The notes: generated by a model not told the origin, from the letters alone. 64,000 nt of DNA from Planomonospora_B alba (GCF_039534085.1 NZ_BAAAUT010000006.1:62001-126000); one strand, 5' to 3'; positions 41,530-50,616 are shown, counted from the first letter of the stretch. Program-made: numbers and translations.

Positions 41530-41695
41530 GAGCTACCGGTCGGGTCTCAGCACTGCCCCGGTACTGACGTAAGCGAGCCGTCGGCCGGATGTCAGTCAGC
41601 TGACGGAGGCTGTCGGCACGGCCGCCGAGCCATTCTCGTGGAGACATCGAAACCGCCCGGTACCCGGGCGGCGAGACCACGAGGAGCGGACCATG
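41149..41695 (+). repeat. 547-bp direct repeat, copy A
   Basis: Matches 47952-48498 base for base except three mismatches seen by eye. It begins inside LuxR-type coding sequence and ends at the ATG of the aldehyde dehydrogenase. It contains the LuxR HTH end, its stop, the palindrome GTCAGCTGAC (41595-41604), a leader hairpin with 8-bp arms (41653-41660 with 41664-41671) and the GAGGAG ribosome-binding site. Confidence 0.95.
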
Positions 41696-43150
41696 GACAC
41701 CATCGCGCAGCACTGGATCAACGGACAGTGGACCGGCTCCGGCTCGGTTCTGGAATCGATCAACCCGGCCGACGGCACCGTCGTCGGCTCGTTCTACGAC
41801 GGTGGCGAGGCAGAGGCCTCGGCCGCCGTGGACGCAGCCGCCGCCGCGTTCGAGACCACCGAATGGGCGCGCACCCCCTCACTCCGGGCGACCGCACTCA
41901 GCCGGCTGGCCGACGCCCTCGAGGCCCGGGTACCCGAGGTCGCGGCCATGTTGTCCCGGGAGAACGGCAAGCTGCTGGGTGAGACCACGTGGGAGGTCAG
42001 CGGTGCAGTCGGGTGGCTGCGCTACGCGGCGGCCTCTGTGCGCACCCAGACCGCCGGGCGCGCCGCCGAGACGGCACCCGGCCAGTACACCCACTCGGTG
42101 CCCGAGCCGCTCGGTGTCGCCGGGATCATCTCTCCCTGGAACTCTCCCGTCATGCTGACCGTGCGGGCACTGGGACCGGCGCTGGCCGCCGGCTGCACCG
42201 TCGTGGTCAAGCTTCCGGCTCAGACGGCGCTGACCAATGAGCTTTTCGCGCAGGTCCTGGCCTCGGTCCCGGAGATCCCGGCGGGTGTGGTCAGCGTGTT
42301 CACCGAGTCCGGCAACACCGGGGCCCCGTTCCTGGTCTCCTCGGACAAGGTTGACGTGATCAACTACACCGGCAGTACGCCGGTCGGGCGCCGTATCGCG
42401 GCCGCGGCCTCCACCACGCTCAAGCGGCTCGGTCTGGAACTGGGCGGTAAGGCGCCGATGGTGATTTTTCCCGACGCCGATCTGGACATGGTGATCCCGA
42501 CCGTGGTGCAGTCGCTGGTGCTGATGAACGGGCAGTTCTGCTGCACCGGCTCCCGTGTACTGGTTCACCGGGACATCGCCGACCAGGTGCGCACTCGGCT
42601 CACCGCCGCGCTCGCGCAGGTGCGGCTCGGGTCGGGCGACGACGAGAAGGCCCAGCTCGGCCCGGTGATCGACCGGGCGTCCGCCCAGCGGGTGGACGCG
42701 ATCGTCGAGGAAGCCACCTCGTACGGCACGGTACTGCTGCGCGGCGGTGTGGTCACCGACGGCCCGCTGGCCGCCGGCGCGTTCTACCGGCCGAGCCTGA
42801 TCGAGGTGGACCGCACCGATGTCCGAATCGTGCAGGAAGAAGTCTTCGGTCCGGTCCAGACGTTCGAGATCTTCGACGACGAGGACGACGCCGTGACCAA
42901 GGCGAACGCCACCATCTACGGTCTGGCCGCCTCGGTGTTCAGCTCGGACTCGATGAAGGCCCGCCGGGTCGCCCGGCGCATCCGCACCGGCACGGTATGG
43001 ATCAACACCTGGGGAGCCATCAGCGAGGACTTCGAGGAGGGCGGCGTCAAGGGCAGCGGTTACGGCTACCTGTGCGGCCCGCGCGCAATCGAGGAGTTCC
43101 AGGCCCTCAAGGTGTACGTGGAGCAGGACCACACCCAGTCCGCTCACTGA
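41693..43150 (+). CDS. NAD(P)-dependent aldehyde dehydrogenase
   Basis: A 485-residue ALDH-superfamily enzyme oxidising an aldehyde to its acid. Substrate-entry motif GIISPWNSPVML; cofactor-binding NYTGSTPVGRRIA; general base Glu in LGLELGGKAPM (about 250); nucleophilic Cys in MNGQFCCTGSRVLV (about 284); EEVFGPV. GAGGAG precedes the ATG, within the duplicated leader. It resembles betaine- or vanillin-type ALDHs; the substrate is not known. A GC hairpin at 43166-43189 follows. Confidence 0.92.
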   Translation: MDTIAQHWINGQWTGSGSVLESINPADGTVVGSFYDGGEAEASAAVDAAAAAFETTEWARTPSLRATALSRLADALEARVPEVAAMLSRENGKLLGETTWEVSGAVGWLRYAAASVRTQTAGRAAETAPGQYTHSVPEPLGVAGIISPWNSPVMLTVRALGPALAAGCTVVVKLPAQTALTNELFAQVLASVPEIPAGVVSVFTESGNTGAPFLVSSDKVDVINYTGSTPVGRRIAAAASTTLKRLGLELGGKAPMVIFPDADLDMVIPTVVQSLVLMNGQFCCTGSRVLVHRDIADQVRTRLTAALAQVRLGSGDDEKAQLGPVIDRASAQRVDAIVEEATSYGTVLLRGGVVTDGPLAAGAFYRPSLIEVDRTDVRIVQEEVFGPVQTFEIFDDEDDAVTKANATIYGLAASVFSSDSMKARRVARRIRTGTVWINTWGAISEDFEEGGVKGSGYGYLCGPRAIEEFQALKVYVEQDHTQSAH

Positions 43151-43165
43151 TCAGATCATGACCCG

Positions 43166-43189
43166 CCCGGCGCCCGCCCGGGCGCCGGG
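43166..43189 (+). terminator. Terminator after the aldehyde dehydrogenase
   Basis: Ten-bp perfect arms (43166-43175 and 43180-43189), 16 bp after the stop codon. Confidence 0.6.
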
Positions 43190-43218
43190 CCCGGGCCCCC
43201 ACACAAGAAGGCCGCACC

Positions 43219-43560
43219 ATGCCGTCGATTCTGATCACCGGAGCGACGAACGGTCTTGGTCTCGCTCTGGCCGAGGAACTCGCACAAGCCGGGCACCAGT
43301 TGCTTCTGCACGGTCGTAACCCGCAGCGAGTGGCGCTGATCGCGAAGCGTTTCGGGGCCGAGCAACACATCGCCGACCTGTCCGCTCCGGCCAAGACCCA
43401 GCGACGCGCGGCCGAAGCGGCGGCACGGCACCAGCAGCGGCTTGCGGTGAACCATCTGGGCCCTGTGCTGCTCACCCGGCAACTGCTGCCGCTGTTGCGC
43501 GCGGGCAGCCCATCACGCAGCGCCAACATCGCCTCGGTCGCGCAGGAACCGATGGAATCA
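43219..43560 (+). pseudogene. Short-chain dehydrogenase remnant with internal deletion
   Basis: Starts with a good SDR N-terminus, ILITGATNGLGLALAEELAQ, then HGRNPQRV and ADLSA. It jumps directly to LAVNHLGPVLLTRQLLPLL and NIASVAQEP, the Asn and Ser motifs, with the intervening 30 or so residues missing. After 43560 the sequence is unrelated and the catalytic YxxxK is absent. The frame happens to stay open into the downstream LtrA gene, but that fusion is not believable. Confidence 0.7.
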
Positions 43561-43594
43561 AAACGATACGCAGCACTTCGATTTGGAGTGGTCC

Positions 43595-43954
43595 ATGAAC
43601 GAGAGAACTGTTCCCCACGCCTACGGTGCCGGCGATCCTGGACTGCCAAGCCCACCGACAGTGACAGACATCCGGCATACGCTCCGGGAGCAGAGCCGGA
43701 ACGTGTCCGCGAACGCCGAACCTCGGCTCGGCCCCACCGTTCCGGCCGCCGTCCGGCGTTGGAAGCTGTGGCTCCTCACCGTGTGCGGTATCTACCCCAC
43801 CATCGTCCTGCTCGGCCTGGCCACGAACCCTGTTCTGGAGCATCTGTACCTGCCGGTGCGACTCGCTGTACTCGTCCCGGCGGCAGCAGCAGCGATGGTC
43901 TGGCAGATCAATCCCCGACTGCAGCGGCATTTCGGAGCTTGGCTCACCAGATGA
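43595..43954 (+). CDS. Small membrane protein resembling the tail of ABM-type monooxygenases (119 aa)
   Basis: The ATG at 43595 follows GGAG. An N-terminal soluble part (about 1-58, Pro/Arg-rich) leads to two hydrophobic segments (about 62-80, 88-105) in the arrangement WKLWLLTVCGIYPTIVLL then RLAVLVPAAAAAMVWQINPR. This resembles the C-terminal membrane domain of antibiotic-biosynthesis-monooxygenase-type proteins; the monooxygenase domain itself is absent. It overlaps the next gene in ATGA, so the two are co-translated. Confidence 0.65.
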   Translation: MNERTVPHAYGAGDPGLPSPPTVTDIRHTLREQSRNVSANAEPRLGPTVPAAVRRWKLWLLTVCGIYPTIVLLGLATNPVLEHLYLPVRLAVLVPAAAAAMVWQINPRLQRHFGAWLTR

Positions 43955-45192
43955 CGAGCAGCCCGGCTCCGCCGCCGGTGTGCCCCGCGGCGCCCGTACA
44001 CCACAGACCACTGCGCAGGCTCACGGCGCGAGGCCGCGACGAGACCCACCGCGGCGTCTCCTCACTGGAACTCTTCTTCGACCTGTGCTTCATCGTGGCC
44101 ATAGCCCAGGCAGGCGCCCAGTTGGTGCACACCATAGTCGAGGGACACACGGGCGAGGGGATCCTCAGCTACTTGATGATCTTCTTCGCCATCTGGTGGG
44201 CGTGGATGAACTTCACGTGGTTCGCCTCGGCTTACGACAACGACGACGTGCTGTACCGGATCGTCACACTGATCCAGATATCCGGCGTGCTCGTCCTGAC
44301 GGCAGGCGTCTCCCAGGCGTTCGAGGAACACGCGTACCTGGTCGTCATCCTGGGCTATGTGATCATGCGGCTCGCCATGACGGCGCAGTGGCTGCGCGTG
44401 GCGCGGTCGAGCCAGGGCCCCGAGCGGACGATGGCGCTGCGGTACGCCATCGGGCTGTGCCAGATCGGCTGGCTGGGGCTACTGGCCCTGCCGGAGGCCG
44501 GCCGCCCGTGGGTCTTTCTGGTGATGGCGCTGCTGGAGATGGCCGTACCGCTGTATGCGGAGCGGGCCCACCCCACGCCGTGGCACGCCCACCACATCGC
44601 CGAACGGTACGGGCTGCTCACGCTCATCGTGCTCGGCGAGACCATCGCGGCGGCCACCGTCGCCGTGAAGTCGGGGATCGACGAGCACGAGGCCCTGGGT
44701 GAGTTGCTGCCCATCGCCGCCGGCGGGCTGCTGATCGTCTTCGTCGCCTGGTGGGTGTACTTCGCGGTCCCCATCCACGGGCACCTCCGGTCCAACCGGC
44801 AGTCCTTCCTCTGGGGTTACGGCCATTACCTGATCTTCGTCTCGGGTGCCGCGATCGGGGCCGGTCTGGAGGTGGCGGTGGAGCAGGCGGTGGGCAAGGC
44901 ACACCTTTCGGCGCTGTCGGCGTCGGCGGCGGTGACGCTGCCGACAGCGCTGTTCCTGCTCACGGTGTGGGCGCTGCACTCGCGCTTCTACAAGGTGGGG
45001 ATCGCCCAGCAGTCGGTGCTGCCGGTCACGGCGCTGCTGGTGGTCGTCTGTACGTTCCTGGGTCACTGGGCGGTGCTCGCGGCGGGGCTGGTGGCGGCGC
45101 TGGCGGTGGCAGCCGGGGTGACGCTGACGGCGCTCGGGGCGAGCCCGGAGCGCGGGAGAGGCGAGGAAGGCGTCGCGGTGCCAGTTCTGTGA
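43951..45192 (+). CDS. Low-temperature-requirement A (LtrA) family membrane protein
   Basis: A 413-residue protein with about ten hydrophobic helices. LtrA family features are ETHRGVSSLELFFDLCFIVA at the start of helix 1, WAWMNFTWFASAYDNDDVLY, RYGLLTLIVLGETIAAATVA and WWVYFAVP. The molecular function of the family is unknown; the name comes from a Listeria cold-growth mutant. It starts with ATGA overlap of the preceding membrane protein, forming a two-gene unit within the island. Confidence 0.88.
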   Translation: MTSSPAPPPVCPAAPVHHRPLRRLTARGRDETHRGVSSLELFFDLCFIVAIAQAGAQLVHTIVEGHTGEGILSYLMIFFAIWWAWMNFTWFASAYDNDDVLYRIVTLIQISGVLVLTAGVSQAFEEHAYLVVILGYVIMRLAMTAQWLRVARSSQGPERTMALRYAIGLCQIGWLGLLALPEAGRPWVFLVMALLEMAVPLYAERAHPTPWHAHHIAERYGLLTLIVLGETIAAATVAVKSGIDEHEALGELLPIAAGGLLIVFVAWWVYFAVPIHGHLRSNRQSFLWGYGHYLIFVSGAAIGAGLEVAVEQAVGKAHLSALSASAAVTLPTALFLLTVWALHSRFYKVGIAQQSVLPVTALLVVVCTFLGHWAVLAAGLVAALAVAAGVTLTALGASPERGRGEEGVAVPVL

Positions 45193-45230
45193 GGGAACCC
45201 TCGCCGCCGCGGGATCCTGGCCGGCACGGC

Positions 45231-45330
45231 GTACGACGCGCCCGTGCCGTGCGCCCGGTGCACCTGCTCAACGACGGTGACACGTTGTTCACGCCGACGA
45301 CGCCGGACGCACCCGCTCGCACCGCGAACC
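45231..45330 (+). pseudogene. Possible fragment of a P1 (S58/DmpA) peptidase
   Basis: In one frame the DNA reads VRRARAVRPVHLLNDGDTLF, which resembles the C-terminal stretch of P1-family aminopeptidases (RPVHxxxDGDTxF). Nothing upstream continues the family and LtrA overlaps the expected position, so this would be a short relic. The rest of 45193-45548 shows no gene; 45480-45548 probably holds the promoter of the LuxR gene. Confidence 0.35.
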
Positions 45331-45548
45331 CGCTGGCTCTGGACGATGTCCCACGTGACCTTCGTGCTGTCGTTGCGGTGGGGCCCGCAGCGCCCGGCTG
45401 GTGTTCTGCATGATCTCCGTCTGGGAGCTGCGGGTGTCGGCGAAGCAGATGGCTTCAGGCTCCGTTTGCCGATGGGTGCGATAATTGCTGGTCAAGTGCG
45501 TGGCTGGTGGTTCGACTGCCTCGCGAGGTATAGCGAGGGACACGGCGG

Positions 45549-48332
45549 ATGTGGGCGAAGTCAAGGACAGACACGGGCGTCGGCCCGACCGGACTGGTCG
45601 GCCGGGAGAGCGAGCTCGCCGAGCTTGCGGCGTTCCTGGACATGGCCGGGATGAACGGAGCCGCCCTGCTGCTCACCGGTGATCCGGGCGTGGGCAAGAC
45701 GGCACTCCTGGACGCGACCGCCGAGCTGGCGGTGGCGAAGGGAATGCGGGTCGTCCGCGGGAGCGGCGACGAGTACGAGACGGACATCAGCTTCGCGGGA
45801 CTCCATCAGCTCGTCGGCTCGCTGCCGGACGAGCTCGGTCGTCTACCGCATTCCACGCGGGAGGCCCTCAAGGTCGCCCTCGGTCTCGGCGCCGGCCCCG
45901 CGCCGAGCCAGATCGCCGTCCTGAACGCGGCGCTGTCCCTGTTCGACGAGGCCGCGAAGGAGCGGCCGTTGCTCCTCGTGGTCGATGACCTTCATGCCGT
46001 CGACCAGGCGAGCCGGGCCGCGGTGGGTTTCGTCGCCAGAAGACTGGGCGGTCGCCGCATCGGGCTGCTCGGAGCACAGCGAGAGGAGTCCGAAGAATCC
46101 TTCCGGTCCACCGGTCTGCCGGAGCTCGAGATCGCGCCGCTGGACGACGCGGACGCCCTGCGACTGCTGTCCCGGCGCTTCGCCCACCTCCCCCGCCGGG
46201 TCCTTTCGACCTTGGCGCACGAGGCACAGGGAAACCCCCTGGCTCTGCTCGAGTTCGCCGGGTCCACCGGGGCGTCCGGCGGCCAACACGGCCAAGGGGC
46301 GGGGTGGGCGAGCGGCCAGGGACGGGACGTGCGCGCTCTATACAGCGCCCGCGTCGGACGGCTACCGCACAGAACGCGCGAGGTACTGCTGCTCGCGGCT
46401 CTCGAGGGCTCCGGCGACATCGGCATTCTCGAGGCGGCCGGCGGGCCGGGCGGGCTCGACGGGCTCGCTCCCGCGGAGCGCGACCACCTGGTCATGGTCG
46501 CGGAGAACGGCCGCACGGTGCGCTTCAGGCACCCGCTGGTCAGGTCCGCGGTGGTCGACGGTTCCACCGGCGAGCAGCGGCGCACCGCCCACCGCCGGCT
46601 GGCCGACGCGCTGGGCGACCAGCCCGAGCGGCGCGGTGACCACCTCGCGAGAGCCACGACGGCGCCCGACGAGGCGGTCGCCGCCGCCGTGGAGTCGGCG
46701 GCCCGCAGCAGCCTGCGACGCGGTGACGCCGACGGCGCGATCGTGAGGCTGCGGCGCGCGGCCGAGCTGAGCCCCGACCGGGCAGTCCGCAGACGCCGCC
46801 TGTCGCAGGCCGCCTACGTCGCCGCCTGGGTCGCGGGTCATCTGGAGGTCAGCCACGAGATCATGCGTGAGGTCGAGGGCGATCCGGCGGCCCGGTCGCT
46901 CCCGGCGGCCGCGACGGCCGGCTTCCTCGTGCTCGTCACGGAAGGGGACGCCGACACCGCCCACACGCTGCTGATGGCGGCGATCGAGCAGGCGCCGGTG
47001 TCGCCCGGTCCGCCGTCCGGCGAGTTGGAGACCGCGCTCTTCACCCTCACGCTCGCCAGCCAGTACTCGGGCCGGCCCGAGCACTGGCAGCCTCTGGTCA
47101 AGGTCCTCGCACAGCTTCCCGCGGCGGCGCCCGCCGCCGCGGCGTACCTGGGGCGCGTCCACCACGACCTCGGCTCCATCACCGACGGCATGCTGCGCCG
47201 GCTGGACGAGGAGATCGCGCGGCTGAGGGACCAGAGTAACGCCGACGTGGTCATCCGCACCGCCCTGACCGCCTCCTACCTCGACCGACTTCCGGGCTGC
47301 CGCGAAGCCGTGTCCCGGGTCATACGCGACGGCGGCGCGGTGGGGTCCAGCATGCCGGCCCTGATGTTCGTCGCCCTGGACGATCTCTACACCGGCCGGT
47401 GGCAGCCGTCGGCCGACGCCGCGGATGAGCTCATCGCCCTGTCCGAGGAGACGGGATACCACTTGTTCGCCCAGGTGGGGCACTACATCGCCGCGATGGC
47501 CGCGGCCCAGCGCGGCGACCTCGACGCGTGCCGCCGCCACTGCGAGGCCGTCTGGGGGTGGTCAGGGCCCAGGGGACTGCGGCGGCTGGAGAACTGCGCC
47601 CACCAAGCGGCGGCCCGGGCGGCCCTCGGCGCCGCCGACTTCGAGACAGCCTTCCGGCACGCCACAGCGATCTGCGCCCCGGGTGTGCTGCCGCCGTTCA
47701 ATCCCGAGGCCGTGTGGTCCGCGCCGGATCTCGTCGAGGCCGCCGTGCGCACCGGGCGGCACGCGGAGGCGCGACGGCACGCGGACGCGCTTCGCGACGC
47801 CGGTGTCGGCCACCTCTCGTCGCGGCTCGCGCTGAGCTCGGCCACGGTCACGGCGATGACGTCAACTGCCGAGGACATGGTCCGGTGCTTCGAGGAGGCA
47901 CTCGCACTGCCGGGCGTCGAGCAGTGGCCCTTCGAGGTCGGCCATGCTCGTCTGGCGTACGGCGAAGCGCTTCGCCGGCAAGGACGCAACCGTGACGCCC
48001 GGGTGCAGCTGGCCGCCGCCCGCGACCGCTTCGAGGAACTCGGGGCCCGTTCGTGGGAGGCCCGGGCCACTGCGGAGCTCCGCGCCACCGGCCTGACGCG
48101 GACCGGCCGGAACAAGGCCGGTGAGGCCCTCACCCCGCAGGAACTGGAGGTCGCCAGGCTGGCGGCGACGGGCCTGTCGAACCCGCAGATCGCGTCGCAT
48201 CTGTTCCTTTCGCCGCGGACCGTGTCGTCGCATCTCTACCATGTGTTCCCGAAGCTGGGAATCACATCGCGGGCCGAGCTCCGCGACGCACTGGAGGCGC
48301 TGCCTCCCGAGCCTCCGGCCACCCGGCTGTGA
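45549..48332 (+). CDS. LAL-type LuxR family transcriptional regulator (927 aa)
   Basis: A large ATP-binding LuxR regulator. LVGRESELAEL then Walker A GDPGVGKT (44-51), Walker-B-like LLLVVDDLHAVD (about 139-150), a helical TPR-like middle, and a C-terminal LuxR HTH (about 862-915; LTPQELEVARLAATGLSNPQ, SPRTVSSHLYHVFPKLGI). LAL regulators often control secondary metabolism or sugar operons. Its last 126 codons and trailer are duplicated at 41149-41695, so its downstream leader heads both the hydrolase (48496) and the aldehyde dehydrogenase (41693). The start is ATG 45549; no strong ribosome-binding site was seen. Confidence 0.9.
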   Translation: MWAKSRTDTGVGPTGLVGRESELAELAAFLDMAGMNGAALLLTGDPGVGKTALLDATAELAVAKGMRVVRGSGDEYETDISFAGLHQLVGSLPDELGRLPHSTREALKVALGLGAGPAPSQIAVLNAALSLFDEAAKERPLLLVVDDLHAVDQASRAAVGFVARRLGGRRIGLLGAQREESEESFRSTGLPELEIAPLDDADALRLLSRRFAHLPRRVLSTLAHEAQGNPLALLEFAGSTGASGGQHGQGAGWASGQGRDVRALYSARVGRLPHRTREVLLLAALEGSGDIGILEAAGGPGGLDGLAPAERDHLVMVAENGRTVRFRHPLVRSAVVDGSTGEQRRTAHRRLADALGDQPERRGDHLARATTAPDEAVAAAVESAARSSLRRGDADGAIVRLRRAAELSPDRAVRRRRLSQAAYVAAWVAGHLEVSHEIMREVEGDPAARSLPAAATAGFLVLVTEGDADTAHTLLMAAIEQAPVSPGPPSGELETALFTLTLASQYSGRPEHWQPLVKVLAQLPAAAPAAAAYLGRVHHDLGSITDGMLRRLDEEIARLRDQSNADVVIRTALTASYLDRLPGCREAVSRVIRDGGAVGSSMPALMFVALDDLYTGRWQPSADAADELIALSEETGYHLFAQVGHYIAAMAAAQRGDLDACRRHCEAVWGWSGPRGLRRLENCAHQAAARAALGAADFETAFRHATAICAPGVLPPFNPEAVWSAPDLVEAAVRTGRHAEARRHADALRDAGVGHLSSRLALSSATVTAMTSTAEDMVRCFEEALALPGVEQWPFEVGHARLAYGEALRRQGRNRDARVQLAAARDRFEELGARSWEARATAELRATGLTRTGRNKAGEALTPQELEVARLAATGLSNPQIASHLFLSPRTVSSHLYHVFPKLGITSRAELRDALEALPPEPPATRL

Positions 48333-48498
48333 GAGCTACCGGTCGGGTCTCAGCACTGCCCCGGTACTGACGTAAGCGAGCCGTCGGCCGGATGTCAGTC
48401 AGCTGACGGAGGCTGTCGGCACGGCCGCCGAGCCATTCTCGTGGAGACATCGAAACCGCCCGGTACCCGGGCGGCGAGACCACGAGGAGCAGACCATG
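47952..48498 (+). repeat. 547-bp direct repeat, copy B
   Basis: Partner of 41149-41695, offset by 6803 bp. Here the LuxR coding part is in its complete gene. The repeat again ends at the downstream ATG, this time of the hydrolase. The copied palindrome lies at 48398-48407 and the leader hairpin at 48456-48474. Confidence 0.95.
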
Positions 48499-49320
48499 CC
48501 GTTCGTCACCGCCAGCGACGGAACCGAAATCTTCTACAAGGACTGGGGCTCGGGCCGGCCGATCATGTTCCACCACGGCTGGCCGCTGAGCTCGGACGAC
48601 TGGGACGCCCAACTGCTGTTCCTCGTCCAGCACGGCTACCGGGTCATCGCCCACGACCGCCGCGGGCACGGGCGCTCCGCCCAGGTCGGCCACGGGCACG
48701 ACATGGACCGCTACGCGGCGGACGCCGCCGCCGTGGTGGCGCATCTCGGCCTGCGCGACGTCGTCCACGTCGGCCACTCCACCGGTGGCGGAGAGGTCGC
48801 CCGGTACGCCGCCAGGCACGGTGCCGGGCGGGTCGCCAAGGCCGTCCTCATCGGAGCGGTCCCGCCGCTCATGGTCCAGACCGAATCAAACCCGGGAGGG
48901 CTGCCGGTCGAGGTCTTCGACGGCTTCCGCGAGGCCGTGGCCACCAACCGCTCCCAGTTCTACCTCGACCTCGCCTCCGGGCCGTTCTACGGGTTCAACC
49001 GCCCGGGCGCGGACATCTCCCAGGGCGTCATCCAGAACTGGTGGCGCCAGGGAATGACCGGCAGCGCGCAGGCGCACTACGAGGGGATCAAGGCGTTCTC
49101 GGAGACCGACTTCACCGACGACCTCCGGGCGATCGACGTGCCCACGCTCATCATGCACGGCGACGATGACCAGATCGTCCCGATCGCCAACTCCGCCGAG
49201 ATGGCGGTCACGTTGGCCAAGAACGCGCGCCTGAAGGTCTACCCGGGGCTGTCCCACGGCATGTGCACCGTTAACGCCGACACCGTCAACGCCGACCTCC
49301 TCGACTTCATCGAGAGCTGA
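48496..49320 (+). CDS. Alpha/beta hydrolase, non-haem chloroperoxidase-like
   Basis: A 274-residue enzyme closely matching cofactor-free haloperoxidase/esterases: HHGWPLSSDDWDAQ, AHDRRGHGRSAQ, nucleophile VGHSTGGGEVARY (Ser about 97), acid IMHGDDDQIVP and catalytic His in YPGLSHGM. These enzymes hydrolyse esters and can form peracids from short acids and peroxide. GAGGAG precedes the ATG within the duplicated leader. It is followed 56 bp later by a small monooxygenase in the same direction. Confidence 0.92.
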   Translation: MPFVTASDGTEIFYKDWGSGRPIMFHHGWPLSSDDWDAQLLFLVQHGYRVIAHDRRGHGRSAQVGHGHDMDRYAADAAAVVAHLGLRDVVHVGHSTGGGEVARYAARHGAGRVAKAVLIGAVPPLMVQTESNPGGLPVEVFDGFREAVATNRSQFYLDLASGPFYGFNRPGADISQGVIQNWWRQGMTGSAQAHYEGIKAFSETDFTDDLRAIDVPTLIMHGDDDQIVPIANSAEMAVTLAKNARLKVYPGLSHGMCTVNADTVNADLLDFIES

Positions 49321-49375
49321 CACCGGCCCGGTACCGACACACAACCCGGCAGCACGGAACAGAACAGGAATCACC

Positions 49376-49699
49376 ATGACCGCAACACCCACCGGCTACG
49401 TGACCGTCGTATGGGACGCGAAGGCGAAGGCGGGCAGGGAGGCCGACCTCAAGGCGTTCATCACCGCCGCCGTCACCCCCTCGCGCAACGATCCCGGCAA
49501 CATCGACTACGAGGCCCACGAAGTCGAGGGCCGACCCGGCGAATTCGTCATCTACGAACGCTGGGAGACCCGCGCCCACCTCGACGCCCACCTCGCCGCG
49601 CCCCGGATGAGGGAACTCGTCCCGCAGATGCTCGCATTGATCGACGGATCCATCGAGGACGGCATCCGCCTACTGCGCCCGTTCCGTCCCGCCCACTAG
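49376..49699 (+). CDS. Antibiotic biosynthesis monooxygenase (ABM) domain protein
   Basis: A 107-residue single ABM ferredoxin-like domain: YVTVVWDAKAKAGREADLKA, RNDPGNIDYEAHEVEGRPGE, FVIYERWETRAHLDAHLAAP. Members act as cofactor-independent quinone-forming monooxygenases or haem-degrading-like enzymes. It is downstream of the chloroperoxidase-like gene and probably in its operon. The TAG stop overlaps the CTAG target of the IS element, so the IS lies immediately after the gene. Confidence 0.88.
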   Translation: MTATPTGYVTVVWDAKAKAGREADLKAFITAAVTPSRNDPGNIDYEAHEVEGRPGEFVIYERWETRAHLDAHLAAPRMRELVPQMLALIDGSIEDGIRLLRPFRPAH

Positions 49700-49723
49700 G
49701 CCGTGTTTCAGAAGTGGTTGGGC

Positions 49724-50261
49724 TCATAGCCAGGTGTCGATCACGGCGATGTGGACGGTGGCTTCGTAGCGCACGGCAAGCTTGTCGAATCGGGTGGCCA
49801 CCGCTCGGTAGCTCTTGAGTCGGTTGATGCCGCATTCCACCGCGTGGCGCAGCTTGTACGACTCGGGGTCGAACGCGGGCGGCCGGCCGCCCTGGGACCC
49901 CTTCCTGCGCCGGGCGGCGGCTTGGTCGAGCTTGATCGGGATGGTGGCCTTGATGCCGCGCCTGCGCAGGTAACGGCGGTTGCCGCGCGAGCTGTAGGCC
50001 TTATCGGCCAGCACCCGGTCCGGCCGGGTACGGGGCCGGCCACCGCCCAAGCGGGGCATCCGGATGCCCTGCAAGGCCGCCGCGAATTGCGGGCTGCCAC
50101 CCCGCTGCCCGGCGGTCAGCACGATCGACAGCGCTCTGCGGCCCTGCTCGGTGGCCAGGTGCAGCTTGGTGCTCAGGCCACCGCGTGAGCGCCCCAGCCC
50201 GTGATCAGCCGGTTCCTCCTGCGCACCGCCCGGCGGCTCAACCTGCAGATCCCCCTTTCCC
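49724..50261 (-). CDS. IS5-type transposase, ORF B part (DDE catalytic half)
   Basis: The frame that carries the second half of the transposase: GRSRGGLSTKLHLA, LADKAYSSRGNRRYL with the second catalytic Asp, and RHAVECGINRLKSYRAVATR with the catalytic Glu. It has no start of its own near the join. It is reached from ORF A by a -1 shift at the purine run GGGAAAGGGGG (plus-strand 50251-50261), as known for many IS5-group elements. The element may therefore still be active. Confidence 0.8.
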
Positions 50262-50616
50262 GCGCCCCGGCGGCGTGCTGATGGGCCCGGCAGACGGTGG
50301 AGTCGACACTCACATCCCGCGTGATCAGTCCGGCCGCGTCGGCCTGAGCCTGCAAATCGGTCAGGATCCGCCGCCAGATGCCGGCACGCTGCCAGCGCCG
50401 GAACAACCCGTAGATCGTCTGCCGGCATCCGTACCGCTCCGGCACGTCCCGCCACGGCGCCCCCACTCGAACCCGCCATCGGATCCCATCGATGAGCTGC
50501 CGTTTCGTCCAGATCGGCGGGCGCCCCGGCTTCCGGGCGACGGGCAGCAGCGGCTCCAGCACCGCCCACTGCGCATCGGTCAGATCAGCCCGCCCCGCCA
50601 CCGGTAAGGTGTCCAC
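50173..50616 (-). CDS. IS5-type transposase, ORF A part
   Basis: 147 residues from ATG 50616. The N-terminal DUF4096-like region is LTDAQWAVLEPLLPVARKPG, RQLIDGIRWRVRVGAPWRDV and RYGCRQTIYGLFRRWQRAGI. The first catalytic Asp is in VSVDSTVCRAHQH. The frame runs past the shift site into a short out-of-family tail. Together with ORF B it makes one DDE transposase of about 290 residues. Confidence 0.85.
   Translation of the reverse strand: MDTLPVAGRADLTDAQWAVLEPLLPVARKPGRPPIWTKRQLIDGIRWRVRVGAPWRDVPERYGCRQTIYGLFRRWQRAGIWRRILTDLQAQADAAGLITRDVSVDSTVCRAHQHAAGARERGICRLSRRAVRRRNRLITGWGAHAVA

Noticed and set aside
43219..45192. A 657-codon frame suggesting an SDR-LtrA fusion
   Set aside because: The SDR part has an internal deletion and ends before 43560. 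LtrA has its own ATG at 43951 overlapping the upstream stop. The middle stretch is antifamily sequence overlapping another good ORF.
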